Assembly: GCA_046160305.1 (NCBI GenBank)
Contig: JBJXGX010000216.1
Span: forward strand, 91,114-155,113
Direction of reading: 5' to 3'
DNA from: SHXR01 sp046160305
Lineage (GTDB): Bacteria > Pseudomonadota > Gammaproteobacteria > Burkholderiales > SG8-39
Length of the DNA stretch: 64,000 nt
Every line of letters begins with the position of its first letter. Positions within the stretch are counted from its first letter, which is position 1. The notes below the pieces were generated by a model, which saw only the letters and a program-made list of their open reading frames with translations, had not been told where the DNA came from and searched no databases. The position numbers were made by a program, and so were the translations under genes. This document shows, piece after piece, positions 1 to 7,171 of the stretch.

Positions 1-155
1 TGCTTCAAAAGCGCGACGCTCTCGGGCAGAAGCCTGCGGGCCTCGATGGTCTTTTGCGCACCCTTCGCGAACTCTGGAACGAGGGCAGCCGCGCGGGCCA
101 CCATTTCGGTCCTGGCGCTTGCTTTGGCCGCGGACCCTACTGCGTTGGTCGACAT
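1..155 (-). CDS. Acyl-CoA dehydrogenase-like flavoprotein, N-terminal part (partial)
   Basis: Only about the first 51 codons lie in the window; the gene runs off the left edge. The start is an ATG at 155 with a strong GGAGGAG ribosome binding site at 158-164. The visible protein is an Ala-rich helical N-terminus (MSTNAVGSAAKASARTEMVA, then ALVPEFAKGAQKTIEARRLL and PESVALLK). This pattern is known from flavin-dependent monooxygenases and acyl-CoA dehydrogenases of the HsaA type, whose first helix reads roughly LVPxLRxRAxExExxRxLPxxxVxxLR. It begins 14 bases after the livF stop, so it is probably the fourth gene of the liv operon and may act on the imported substrate. The family call rests on this short stretch only. 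Confidence 0.55.
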   Translation of the reverse strand, partial: MSTNAVGSAAKASARTEMVARAAALVPEFAKGAQKTIEARRLLPESVALLK

Positions 156-169
156 GGCTCCTCCGTTGA

Positions 170-892
170 TCAGTGCCCGGCGCTTGCGTCTTCCCCGAGA
201 TATGCCTCACGGATGTGGCGCTGGGCGAGCAACTCGTGCGGCTTGCCTTCCGAGACGATGCGCCCGCCCTCCAGCACGTACACGCGCTGTGCGATCTCGA
301 GGGCGATCGCGACATTCTGCTCGATCAGCAGCATCGACATACCCTCGGCATGAATCCGCTTCAGAACTTCGAACAATTGCTGCGTGATGAGCGGCGAGAG
401 GCCAAGCGACGGTTCATCGACCAGCAGCAGACTCGGCCGGGCCATCAAGGCCCGACCGACCGCCAGCATTTGTTGCTGTCCGCCGGACAACGTGCCGGCA
501 ATCTGGCGCCTGCGCTCGCGAAGGATCGGAAAGATCTCGTAGACCCGCGCGAGCCCCTCTTCGCGATGGATGCGCGCGGCGCGCCGATAGCACCCCATCT
601 CGAGGTTCTCTTCAACGGTCATGCCAACGAAGAGACGGCGCCCCTCCGGAATGAGCGCGACGCCGCTTTCACACATCTGCTGCGACGGGAAAGCCGTGAC
701 ATCGGCGCCGTTCAGCCACAAGGTTCCGCCACGGGAAGGCAGGATCCGCGCAATCGCGTTGATGAGCGTCGTCTTGCCCGCGCCGTTCGGCCCGACGACC
801 GCCACGAGCTCGCCCTTGGCCACCGAGAGCGAGACTTCCCACAGGGCCGGCGCATCGCCGTATGAGACATCGAGTGCGCGCACCTCAAGCAT
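170..892 (-). CDS. livF: Branched-chain amino acid-type ABC transporter ATP-binding protein LivF
   Basis: Cytoplasmic ATPase of a LivFGHM-type importer (branched-chain amino acids, amides, urea or aromatic acids). In 240 residues it has Walker A GPNGAGKT (34-41), signature LSGGQQQ (135-141), Walker B LLLVDEPS (155-162) and the LivF-typical IPEGRRLF after the Q-loop; the switch His region is MLLIEQN. Length is normal for LivF. Its ATG overlaps the end of the upstream livMG gene by 8 bases, so the two are translationally coupled. Substrate cannot be told from the ATPase; the downstream acyl-CoA-dehydrogenase-like gene hints at a carboxylic or aromatic acid rather than leucine. Confidence 0.95.
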   Translation of the reverse strand: MLEVRALDVSYGDAPALWEVSLSVAKGELVAVVGPNGAGKTTLINAIARILPSRGGTLWLNGADVTAFPSQQMCESGVALIPEGRRLFVGMTVEENLEMGCYRRAARIHREEGLARVYEIFPILRERRRQIAGTLSGGQQQMLAVGRALMARPSLLLVDEPSLGLSPLITQQLFEVLKRIHAEGMSMLLIEQNVAIALEIAQRVYVLEGGRIVSEGKPHELLAQRHIREAYLGEDASAGH

Positions 893-2654
893 GATGCGCT
901 TTCCCCAAGTAGGCGGTGATGACCGCGGGCCTTCGCATCACGTCGTGCGGCTCGCCTTCAGCGATCACCTCGCCGTGATCGAGAACGATCAGTCGCTCCG
1001 TCAAGGCGAGCACGGCCCGCATGTTGTGTTCGATGAAGATGATCGTCGCGCCACGATCACGAATGCTCCGGACCATGGTGACCGCGGTCGCGATCTCGGT
1101 AGGAGTGAGGCCCGCGAGCACTTCATCCAACATCACAAGCTCCGACCCCGATGCGAGCGCACGCGCGATTTCCAGAAACTTGCGCTGATGGAGATTCAAT
1201 TCCGTTGGCAACGCGTTGGCGCGCGCACCGAGCCCGACAAAGTCGAGCGCGCGCCGCGCCTCGGTTTCGGCGGCGGCCCGTTTCAATCCTGCCGGCCCGT
1301 ACATCGCGGGCAGCGCGACATTCTCCAGCACCGACAGGCGCACGAACGGGCGCGGAATCTGATAGGTCCGGCCCACACCCAGAACCGCGATTCGATGGGC
1401 ATCCTCGTGCGCCAGATCGTGGTCGTGGAAGAGGATGCGACCGGCATCCGGACGATAGTAGCCGCTGATCACGTTGATCAGAGTCGATTTACCTGAACCG
1501 TTCGGACCGACGATGCCGAGAATCTCCCCCTTGCGTACCTCGATACTGACCCCACCGAGTGCGCGCACGCCACTGAAGGACAACTGCACATCCTCGCATC
1601 GAAGCAGCACCGGAGCGGATGCGCTCGCTGGTACCGCTGGAGAACGCGATCCACTCGCGGCATCGGGTACCGTGACATGATGCTCCTGCTCTCGCGGTGG
1701 GCCTGCGGATTGTCGTTTCCTTCGGCGCGCTTCGAGACGGCCCATCACACCATCGGGCAGGAAGAGGATGGCGATGATCAGAATCAGCCCGATCAGCGCA
1801 CGTCCGGCCAACGCCCACTCGCCACCGACGAACACATAGTTGAGCGTGGTAATGAAGGTCGCGCCGATTGCAGCACCGAACCAGTGACGGACGCCACCGA
1901 TCAAACTCATCAGCACCACGAACAACGGCACGGTCACCGAAAACGTTTCCGGCACGGTCACGTAACTCACGAACACCGCTTGAATGCCACCGGCAACACC
2001 AGCCAGAAAACTCGAAATTCCGAGGGCAATCAATTTGAATTGGTAGGTCGGCACGCCCAGCACTTCGGCGACGTCCTCGTCATCGGCGATCGCGAAGAGA
2101 CCCCTGCCGAAGCGCGAGTACTGCACCCACCACGCCACGCCAAGTGAACCCGCGGCGGTGATCAGCGCGAAAAAATACAACGATGCGGCGGGCGAACCGT
2201 AGATGTTCGGCATCGCCACGCCGCTCAGAAACACGCCGGGCCCGCCGTCGACCGAGGTATTGAGTGCGATCGTCGCCAGGACGAATGTGACCGCAAGGGT
2301 GAGGAGCGCGAACAATTCGCCGCGCAGCTCCTTCACGCGAAAGACCACCGCACCGATGGCCACACCGAGAGCGGCAGCAATAAGACCTGCGATCGGCAAG
2401 GTCCAGAGAAACGCGATGTCAGCCTTGGCGGTGAGATTAGCGGTCGTGTACATGCCAATGCCGAAGAACGCCCCGTGCCCGAACGAGAAGTAGCCCGTGT
2501 AGCCGGACAGGATCTGCCACGACGTCGCCAAGGCGATCCAGAAAAACACGAGGTAGAGAAAGGACTCGAGAAAGGCCGGCGGCTTGAATGCAGGAAATAC
2601 CGCGAACGCGATGACGACCAGCACAAACCCCACGAATCCGCGCGTGCCCTTCAT
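885..2654 (-). CDS. livM-livG: Fused LivM permease - LivG ATPase of branched-chain-type ABC transporter
   Basis: One 589-residue polypeptide carries both the LivM permease and the LivG ATPase. Residues 1-305 are a hydrophobic LivM domain (GYTGYFSFGHGAFFGIGMY at 51-69, and the coupling-helix region around GRGLFAIADDEDVAEVLGV). Residues 311-348 are a charged, Ser/Ala/Pro-rich linker. Residues 349-589 are an ABC ATPase with Walker A GPNGSGKS (383-390), Walker B VMLDEV (507-512) and a variant signature LNLHQ (486-490) where most ABC proteins have LSGGQ; this variant occurs in LivG relatives. The ATG at 2654 was chosen because it follows the livH stop by one base; an in-frame upstream extension to 2756 would lie inside livH. 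Confidence 0.93.
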   Translation of the reverse strand: MKGTRGFVGFVLVVIAFAVFPAFKPPAFLESFLYLVFFWIALATSWQILSGYTGYFSFGHGAFFGIGMYTTANLTAKADIAFLWTLPIAGLIAAALGVAIGAVVFRVKELRGELFALLTLAVTFVLATIALNTSVDGGPGVFLSGVAMPNIYGSPAASLYFFALITAAGSLGVAWWVQYSRFGRGLFAIADDEDVAEVLGVPTYQFKLIALGISSFLAGVAGGIQAVFVSYVTVPETFSVTVPLFVVLMSLIGGVRHWFGAAIGATFITTLNYVFVGGEWALAGRALIGLILIIAILFLPDGVMGRLEARRRKRQSAGPPREQEHHVTVPDAASGSRSPAVPASASAPVLLRCEDVQLSFSGVRALGGVSIEVRKGEILGIVGPNGSGKSTLINVISGYYRPDAGRILFHDHDLAHEDAHRIAVLGVGRTYQIPRPFVRLSVLENVALPAMYGPAGLKRAAAETEARRALDFVGLGARANALPTELNLHQRKFLEIARALASGSELVMLDEVLAGLTPTEIATAVTMVRSIRDRGATIIFIEHNMRAVLALTERLIVLDHGEVIAEGEPHDVMRRPAVITAYLGKAHHA

Positions 2655-2655
2655 A

Positions 2656-3507
2656 TCAAACCTTATGCGGCCGCACGATGAGGATGACGATGAGCAAAGT
2701 GAATGACACGAGCGGTGCCCAGGTCGGCGCGGTGACGGCCATGGTGATCGCTTCACTCACGCCGATGACGAGGCTCGCGATCAACAGACCGACCGGATTG
2801 CCGAGTCCGCCAAGGATCACCGCGGCAAAGACCACGCCGAGCCACACGATGATCTGCGCGGGAGCGAGGGTCGAGGTGAGTGCGATGAAAATGCCCGCGA
2901 GCGCGGCTGATGCGCCGCTGATGCCGGAAATCAGATAGGCGAGACGCTTGTGATCGACACCGAACGCGCCGGCGATGATCGGGTTCTCGGCACTCGCTCG
3001 CAAAGCCTTGCCCACGTAGGTGAACTTGAGCCACGCCCACGTCACGACCGCCACGACGACGGCTACCAGGAACATCAAGGATTCGACGATCGGCGCGAAA
3101 ATGGGGCCGATCTTGATCGAAGCGGTCCCGTAACTCACCTCAAGGCGCCGGAAGTCGGCCGACCAGATCCACTGGATCAAAGTTTCCACCAGCACGAGAA
3201 TGCCGAAGCTGACCAGCAACGAGGCAAATTCGGTCACCGCAAAACGAATGAACAGATACTGGAGCGCGATACCGATCAGAAAAAACACCGGCAGCAGGAT
3301 GAGGAGCGCAACGCCGGGATTCAGGGCACCCGCGCCGATCAATTGATAACTCAAGTACGCGCCGAGAAAGACGAACGCGAAGTGCGCGAGATTGATGACC
3401 TGCAGAAAGCGCCATGACAGGCTCAGGCCGAGCCCAAGCAGCGTGTAGAGGCCGCCGATCAGGACACCGGAGAGGATCGACTGGGCAAGGAGGGATGCGC
3501 TCGGCAT
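2656..3507 (-). CDS. livH: Branched-chain amino acid-type ABC transporter permease LivH
   Basis: Inner-membrane permease, 283 residues, strongly hydrophobic with about eight membrane segments, beginning ILSGVLIGGLYTLLGLGLSL and with the LivH hallmark LRASAENPIIAGAFGVDHKR in the cytoplasmic coupling loop. It is the first gene of the livH-livMG-livF operon and would pair with the LivM half of the fusion. The periplasmic binding protein that such an importer needs is not next to it in this window. The upstream 446 bases are noncoding and contain short tandem repeats where the operon promoter should lie. Confidence 0.94.
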   Translation of the reverse strand: MPSASLLAQSILSGVLIGGLYTLLGLGLSLSWRFLQVINLAHFAFVFLGAYLSYQLIGAGALNPGVALLILLPVFFLIGIALQYLFIRFAVTEFASLLVSFGILVLVETLIQWIWSADFRRLEVSYGTASIKIGPIFAPIVESLMFLVAVVVAVVTWAWLKFTYVGKALRASAENPIIAGAFGVDHKRLAYLISGISGASAALAGIFIALTSTLAPAQIIVWLGVVFAAVILGGLGNPVGLLIASLVIGVSEAITMAVTAPTWAPLVSFTLLIVILIVRPHKV

Positions 3508-3549
3508 GGTGTTAGGCGCTATCGGGTGCTGCCGAAGTGTCCATCAAGA

Positions 3550-3612
3550 ACCGAAGGTTCGCGCACATGGACCGAAGGATCGCGCAAAACGACCGAAGGA
3601 TCGCCCAATCGG
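3550..3612. repeat. 21-bp tandem repeat, 3 copies
   Basis: Three adjacent 21-bp units at 3550-3570, 3571-3591 and 3592-3612, all beginning ACCGAAGG and continuing WTCGC. Units one and two differ mainly in their last third; the third diverges after ATCGC. The last nine bases overlap the start of a second, 14-bp periodic array. Confidence 0.85.
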
Positions 3613-3645
3613 GCACACCCAATCGGGCACGCCCGATCGGCCAAT
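3604..3645. repeat. 14-bp tandem repeat, 3 copies
   Basis: Units CCCAATCGGGCACA (3604-3617), CCCAATCGGGCACG (3618-3631) and CCCGATCGGCCAAT (3632-3645). The array is phased directly onto the end of the 21-bp repeat, so repeat length changes from three to two thirds within one locus. Each CCCAATCGGG core is itself nearly palindromic. Confidence 0.8.
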
Positions 3646-3953
3646 ACGATCTTGCCAGCAGGCGGCATTGCCGCATCCCGTCTCCCCTTATGTGTTCGAA
3701 CCACGACACGTGCCCGGCAACAACACGCACCGCCTTCAGATGCTCGCAGCGATTGTACCTACGAATTCCGTAAGGCACTTCCCGACCCGCCGGGTGCCGC
3801 CTTGACGCGACCTCACGACCGCGAATCCTCTCTGTCGGCCTGACGTCAACCGGCTGGCTTAGCCGCTGGAGGCAAGTGACTGGTGGTCGCGAATTAGAGC
3901 GGTTGAGCATCGATTTCCCTTGGGAAATTCACGCTTTCGCCGATAGAGGTTGC

Positions 3954-4946
3954 GTGTCTATCCAATCCACCATCCACCGGATCGCGCTGTCGCTCGTGAT
4001 CACCGGTTCCCAGCTTGCGGCGGCGGCTGAACCCGCCGGGCGCTTCCTTTGGGTCCGCGGAGCGGTAACGATCATCGCCGTCGATGGTGAATCGCGGATC
4101 GCCGCAAAGCATGCGGCGGTCCATGAGGGCGAAACGATCCGGACCGGACCGGATGGCCTCGCACAGTTGCGTCTGGTGGACCGTGGCATTCTGTCGCTTC
4201 GCACCGATACCGAGTTGGCGCTCAAGCGCTATTCTTTTGAAGGCGGCAGCGAATCGGCCGGCTCGGTGCTGATGTATCTGACACGCGGGGGCGTTCGCTC
4301 GGTGACGGGCCTGATCGGAAAGATCAATCCCTCGGCCTACACCTTGGAGACTCCGACTGCATTGGTGGGCGTACGCGGAACGGACCATGAGACCTACCAC
4401 CTGCCCTTGGACGCGGGAGATGGACCGGGGTTGCCAGGCACCTACGATCACGTTCACGAAGGCGCCACCGTGCTCCGGGGTTCGACAGAAACGCTCGAGA
4501 TCAAGGCCGGCCAATCGGGCTTTGCGGGTCTCGCGGAGCAAAAACCGGCGCACCTCGATGTGCGCCCGCCGATTTACCGTGCCCCGTCGGAACGGGTCGA
4601 ATCGATCAGCTTGCAACAGGCCAAGCTCCGTACTGCCCGCACGCGAATCGCCGTCGTGCTGACTTCACGTCCGCCGGAACACACGAGCGGCATCGAACCT
4701 TGGGAAGCACCACCCGCCCCGGCGCGCACGAAACCCACGCCGTTCCGCCCGATGCCAATCGGGTCCTACGGTCTTGGTCTGCGCACGCCGCCGCGATCCG
4801 CACTGCCTGACACCAACGCGCCGAATCCTTTCACCCTGCTTCCGCAATCGACGGCCAATCCGGTCTGGACCGTGCTCGATCCACCCGACGCCGAGCTCGC
4901 GCCGATTCGCACCCTCAGCGACCGGCAACTGCCGACCACCCCGTAA
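3954..4946 (+). CDS. Exported FecR-domain protein with Pro-rich C-terminal tail
   Basis: With a GTG start at 3954 (AGAGG just upstream) the 330-residue product has a clean signal peptide, MSIQSTIHRIALSLVITGSQ followed by LAAAA. A FecR domain follows: RGAVTIIAVDGESRI, then HEGETIRTGPDGLAQLRLVD, LSLRTDTELALKRYSFEGG and SVTGLIGKINPSAYTLETPT ending in VGVRGTDHE. The last 130 residues are Pro-rich and without recognised domain. FecR domains of this exported, anchorless type are not the membrane anti-sigma regulators of iron uptake; no sigma factor or TonB receptor is nearby. An alternative GTG at 3876 has GGAGG only 3 bases upstream and would add 26 residues that spoil the signal peptide. Function unknown, probably envelope. 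Confidence 0.8.
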   Translation: MSIQSTIHRIALSLVITGSQLAAAAEPAGRFLWVRGAVTIIAVDGESRIAAKHAAVHEGETIRTGPDGLAQLRLVDRGILSLRTDTELALKRYSFEGGSESAGSVLMYLTRGGVRSVTGLIGKINPSAYTLETPTALVGVRGTDHETYHLPLDAGDGPGLPGTYDHVHEGATVLRGSTETLEIKAGQSGFAGLAEQKPAHLDVRPPIYRAPSERVESISLQQAKLRTARTRIAVVLTSRPPEHTSGIEPWEAPPAPARTKPTPFRPMPIGSYGLGLRTPPRSALPDTNAPNPFTLLPQSTANPVWTVLDPPDAELAPIRTLSDRQLPTTP

Positions 4947-4961
4947 GTCCTGATCGGCGCG

Positions 4962-4989
4962 ACGGACTCGGCTCCACGGACTCGGCTCC
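4962..4989. repeat. 14-bp tandem duplication
   Basis: The unit ACGGACTCGGCTCC occurs twice with no spacer in the short gap after the FecR-domain gene. It looks like a simple replication-slippage duplication and no function is suggested. Confidence 0.75.
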
Positions 4990-5090
4990 ACGAATTTCGC
5001 GCATTGCCCAGTTGTCGGGCACACTTCGAGGTTCACGACGCCGCTCCTCGAACGCTTCTCGCCGAAATTCGGCTCACGCGCCTCCAAGCA

Positions 5091-5753
5091 ATGCCAGCCA
5101 CCACCATTCGTGCCGTCCTTTGGGATTTCGGCGGTGTGATCACCGAGAGTCCGTTCGAGGCCTTTCGCCGATTTGAAGCGACCCGCGGATTGCCGCGCGA
5201 TTTCATCCGATCGGTCAACACGGTCAATCCCGATTCGAACGCCTGGGCGCTCTACGAGCGGAGCCAGATTTCTCTCGATCAGTTCGATCTCGCATTCGAA
5301 GCGGAGTCACGTGCCGCCGGGCACGCGATCCGCGGCGCTGAGATCGCCCATCTGCTCTATGGCGCGATTCGCCCAAATATGGTCGAAGCGCTGCAACGCT
5401 GCAAGCCGCATTTCAGGAACGCCTGCCTCACCAACAATGTCATCACGCGTGCGCATCACGGACTACCCACCACGGATGAGCGCGCCCAGCAAGTCATCGC
5501 GGTGATGCGACTCTTCGATCATGTGATCGAATCGAGCAAGGTCGGCGCGCGCAAACCCGAACCGCGCTTCTATGAAATTGCGCTGGAGCGTGTTGGCGTG
5601 CGGGCCGATGAAGCCGTTTTTCTGGACGACCTTGGGATCAATCTGAAACCTGCGCGCGCCATGGGAATGACGACCATCAAGGTCACGGACCCGGACGCGG
5701 CGCTCGCCGAACTGCAAGACATTCTTCGCATCCCTCTACGAACCCTTGAATGA
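5091..5753 (+). CDS. HAD-superfamily hydrolase of the epoxide-hydrolase-N / ACAD10-like group
   Basis: A 220-residue cytoplasmic HAD hydrolase. Motif I is WDFGGVI (residues 11-17): the nucleophile Asp is present but the usual second Asp (DxD) is Gly, as in the sEH N-terminal/ACAD10-like group. Motif II is CLTNN. Motifs III/IV are SSKVGARKPEPRFYEIALER and AVFLDDLGINLKPARAMGM, the last nearly identical to the sEH-N signature. The start MPATTIRAVLW was preferred to an upstream in-frame start at 5004 because the HAD fold begins here. Its stop overlaps the next ATG (ATGA), so it is coupled to the 2-hydroxyacid dehydrogenase. The substrate is not predictable; a phosphate monoester is usual. Confidence 0.88.
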   Translation: MPATTIRAVLWDFGGVITESPFEAFRRFEATRGLPRDFIRSVNTVNPDSNAWALYERSQISLDQFDLAFEAESRAAGHAIRGAEIAHLLYGAIRPNMVEALQRCKPHFRNACLTNNVITRAHHGLPTTDERAQQVIAVMRLFDHVIESSKVGARKPEPRFYEIALERVGVRADEAVFLDDLGINLKPARAMGMTTIKVTDPDAALAELQDILRIPLRTLE

Positions 5754-6715
5754 ATGACAAGCGCATGAGCGACAAACCGGAAGCCTTGGTCATCTTCCCT
5801 TTCATCGAGCGCTGGCACACCGAGCTCGCCGAGGAATTTCCGATTCACTTTCCGCCAAAGCCCGAGTTCGACGCTTTCGTGGCCGCGCATGGCAAGCAGA
5901 TTTCAGTGCTGCTTACCAATGGTTCATCCGGCGCGACCCCGGCATTGATGGATCGCCTGCCGGGGTTGCGGATCATTGGTTGCTTCTCGGCCGGATATGA
6001 AAACATCGATCTGGTCGCGGCGGAACAGCGTGGCATTCCGGTGACGATCGGCGTGGGGGTCAACGCAGCTTCGGTGGCCGACCTCGCAATCGGACTGATG
6101 ATTGGCGTGGTGCGCCACATGATCCCGCGCGATCGCGCGATGCGGCAGGGTCGCTGGGCCGGCCTGAATGGGCTGCTACGGACCGTTACCGGACGACGGC
6201 TTGGACTGCTCGGATTCGGTCACGTCGGCAAGGCGATCGCCAAACGCGCGGCCGCATTCGATATGGAGATCGCCTACCACAAGCCGAATCGGGCCGACGA
6301 TGTCCCCTACCCATACTTTTCGCAACCCGACGCGCTTGCCGACTGGTGCGACGTTCTGATTGTCTGCTGCCCAGGCGGCGAGGCAACCCGCAATCTCGTG
6401 AACGGCAAGGTTCTCACGGCGCTCGGACCAAAAGGTTTCATCGTGAACATCGCGCGCGGAACCATCATCGATACCGACGCCCTCATCGAGGCACTCCGGA
6501 CCCATACCATCGCAGGCGCCGGACTGGATGTCTTCGCCGACGAACCGATCGTCCCGGAGGCGCTGTACGGATTGGACAACGTGTTCTTGTCGCCGCACGT
6601 CGCGGGTTTCACGGACGAGGCCTTTCGCGGCGGATTCGAGTTGCTGCGCGACAACCTGCGCGCGCATTTCGCCGGACGGCCGCTCCTCACGCCGATCCGG
6701 GCGAGAAAGGGCTGA
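5750..6715 (+). CDS. D-isomer-specific 2-hydroxyacid dehydrogenase (NAD(P)-dependent)
   Basis: Reversible reduction of a 2-oxo acid to a D-2-hydroxy acid. In 321 residues the nucleotide-binding Gly motif is LGLLGFGHVGKAIAKRAAAF. The catalytic set is present: Arg in NIARGTIIDTDALIEAL, the acidic residue in DVFADEP and His in LSPHVAGFT. An alternative ATG five codons in (MSDKPEALVIF) is equally possible. It overlaps the HAD gene by 4 bases and is followed nine bases later by the MaoC gene, so these three form an operon. Closest in style to glyoxylate/hydroxypyruvate reductases, but the substrate is not fixed by the sequence. Confidence 0.92.
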   Translation: MNDKRMSDKPEALVIFPFIERWHTELAEEFPIHFPPKPEFDAFVAAHGKQISVLLTNGSSGATPALMDRLPGLRIIGCFSAGYENIDLVAAEQRGIPVTIGVGVNAASVADLAIGLMIGVVRHMIPRDRAMRQGRWAGLNGLLRTVTGRRLGLLGFGHVGKAIAKRAAAFDMEIAYHKPNRADDVPYPYFSQPDALADWCDVLIVCCPGGEATRNLVNGKVLTALGPKGFIVNIARGTIIDTDALIEALRTHTIAGAGLDVFADEPIVPEALYGLDNVFLSPHVAGFTDEAFRGGFELLRDNLRAHFAGRPLLTPIRARKG

Positions 6716-6724
6716 GGCACGCGC

Positions 6725-7159
6725 ATGTTCCGTGGCAAGGGATACAACCAGACCGCTGTCGGCGACGCGTTCGAGACCGCACTGACTGTCACTGAAACGC
6801 ATCTGGTGCTGGGCTCGGGCCTGTTCGGCGATTTCAATCCGCTGCATGTCAATGAGGAATTCGCCAAGCAATCGCGGTTCGCCAGTCGCATCCTGCATGG
6901 GCCCTTTACCAGTGCGCTGGTGGCCGCATCCGTCGGCAACTACTTTCACTCGACCGCGATCGCCTACCTCGAGCACGCCTGCCGATTCGTCGCCCCGGCA
7001 CGGATCGGCGACACGTTGACGACGCGGTGGACCATCGTCGAGCGCATCGACAAACCCAAACAGAACGGCGGCATCGCGGTCCTTGCAGGTTCATGTACAA
7101 ATCAGCACGGCACCGTCGTGGTCGAGGCGAACGGAAAGATCCTGGTGGCGAACGCCTGA
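6725..7159 (+). CDS. MaoC-family (R)-specific enoyl-CoA hydratase-like protein
   Basis: A 144-residue single hot-dog domain. The hydratase motif is present: GDFNPLHVNEEFA with catalytic Asp and His, then RFASRILHGPFTSALVAASV. Such enzymes hydrate enoyl-CoA or dehydrate hydroxyacyl-CoA in side-chain degradation. It is the last gene of the HAD - 2-hydroxyacid dehydrogenase - MaoC operon and converges on the acyl-CoA synthetase gene 12 bases further on, consistent with a shared acyl-CoA pathway. Confidence 0.9.
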   Translation: MFRGKGYNQTAVGDAFETALTVTETHLVLGSGLFGDFNPLHVNEEFAKQSRFASRILHGPFTSALVAASVGNYFHSTAIAYLEHACRFVAPARIGDTLTTRWTIVERIDKPKQNGGIAVLAGSCTNQHGTVVVEANGKILVANA

Positions 7160-7171
7160 TCGATAGGCACC

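Larger units (their letters stand above)
3508..3953. other. Intergenic region between divergent livH and fecR-like gene
   Basis: No convincing gene is present. The two ORFs that cross it in each direction are low-complexity translations of the tandem repeats listed separately. The region must hold the promoter of the leftward liv operon and that of the rightward FecR-domain gene, but no clear -35/-10 pair could be picked out. A GTG at 3876 preceded by GGAGG could extend the FecR-domain gene upstream; see that entry. Confidence 0.6.

Noticed and set aside
3512..3910. Leftward ORF with seven-residue repeats (AILRSFC-like)
   Set aside because: The repeats in the product are a direct translation of the 21-bp DNA repeat; there is no start signal or recognisable domain.
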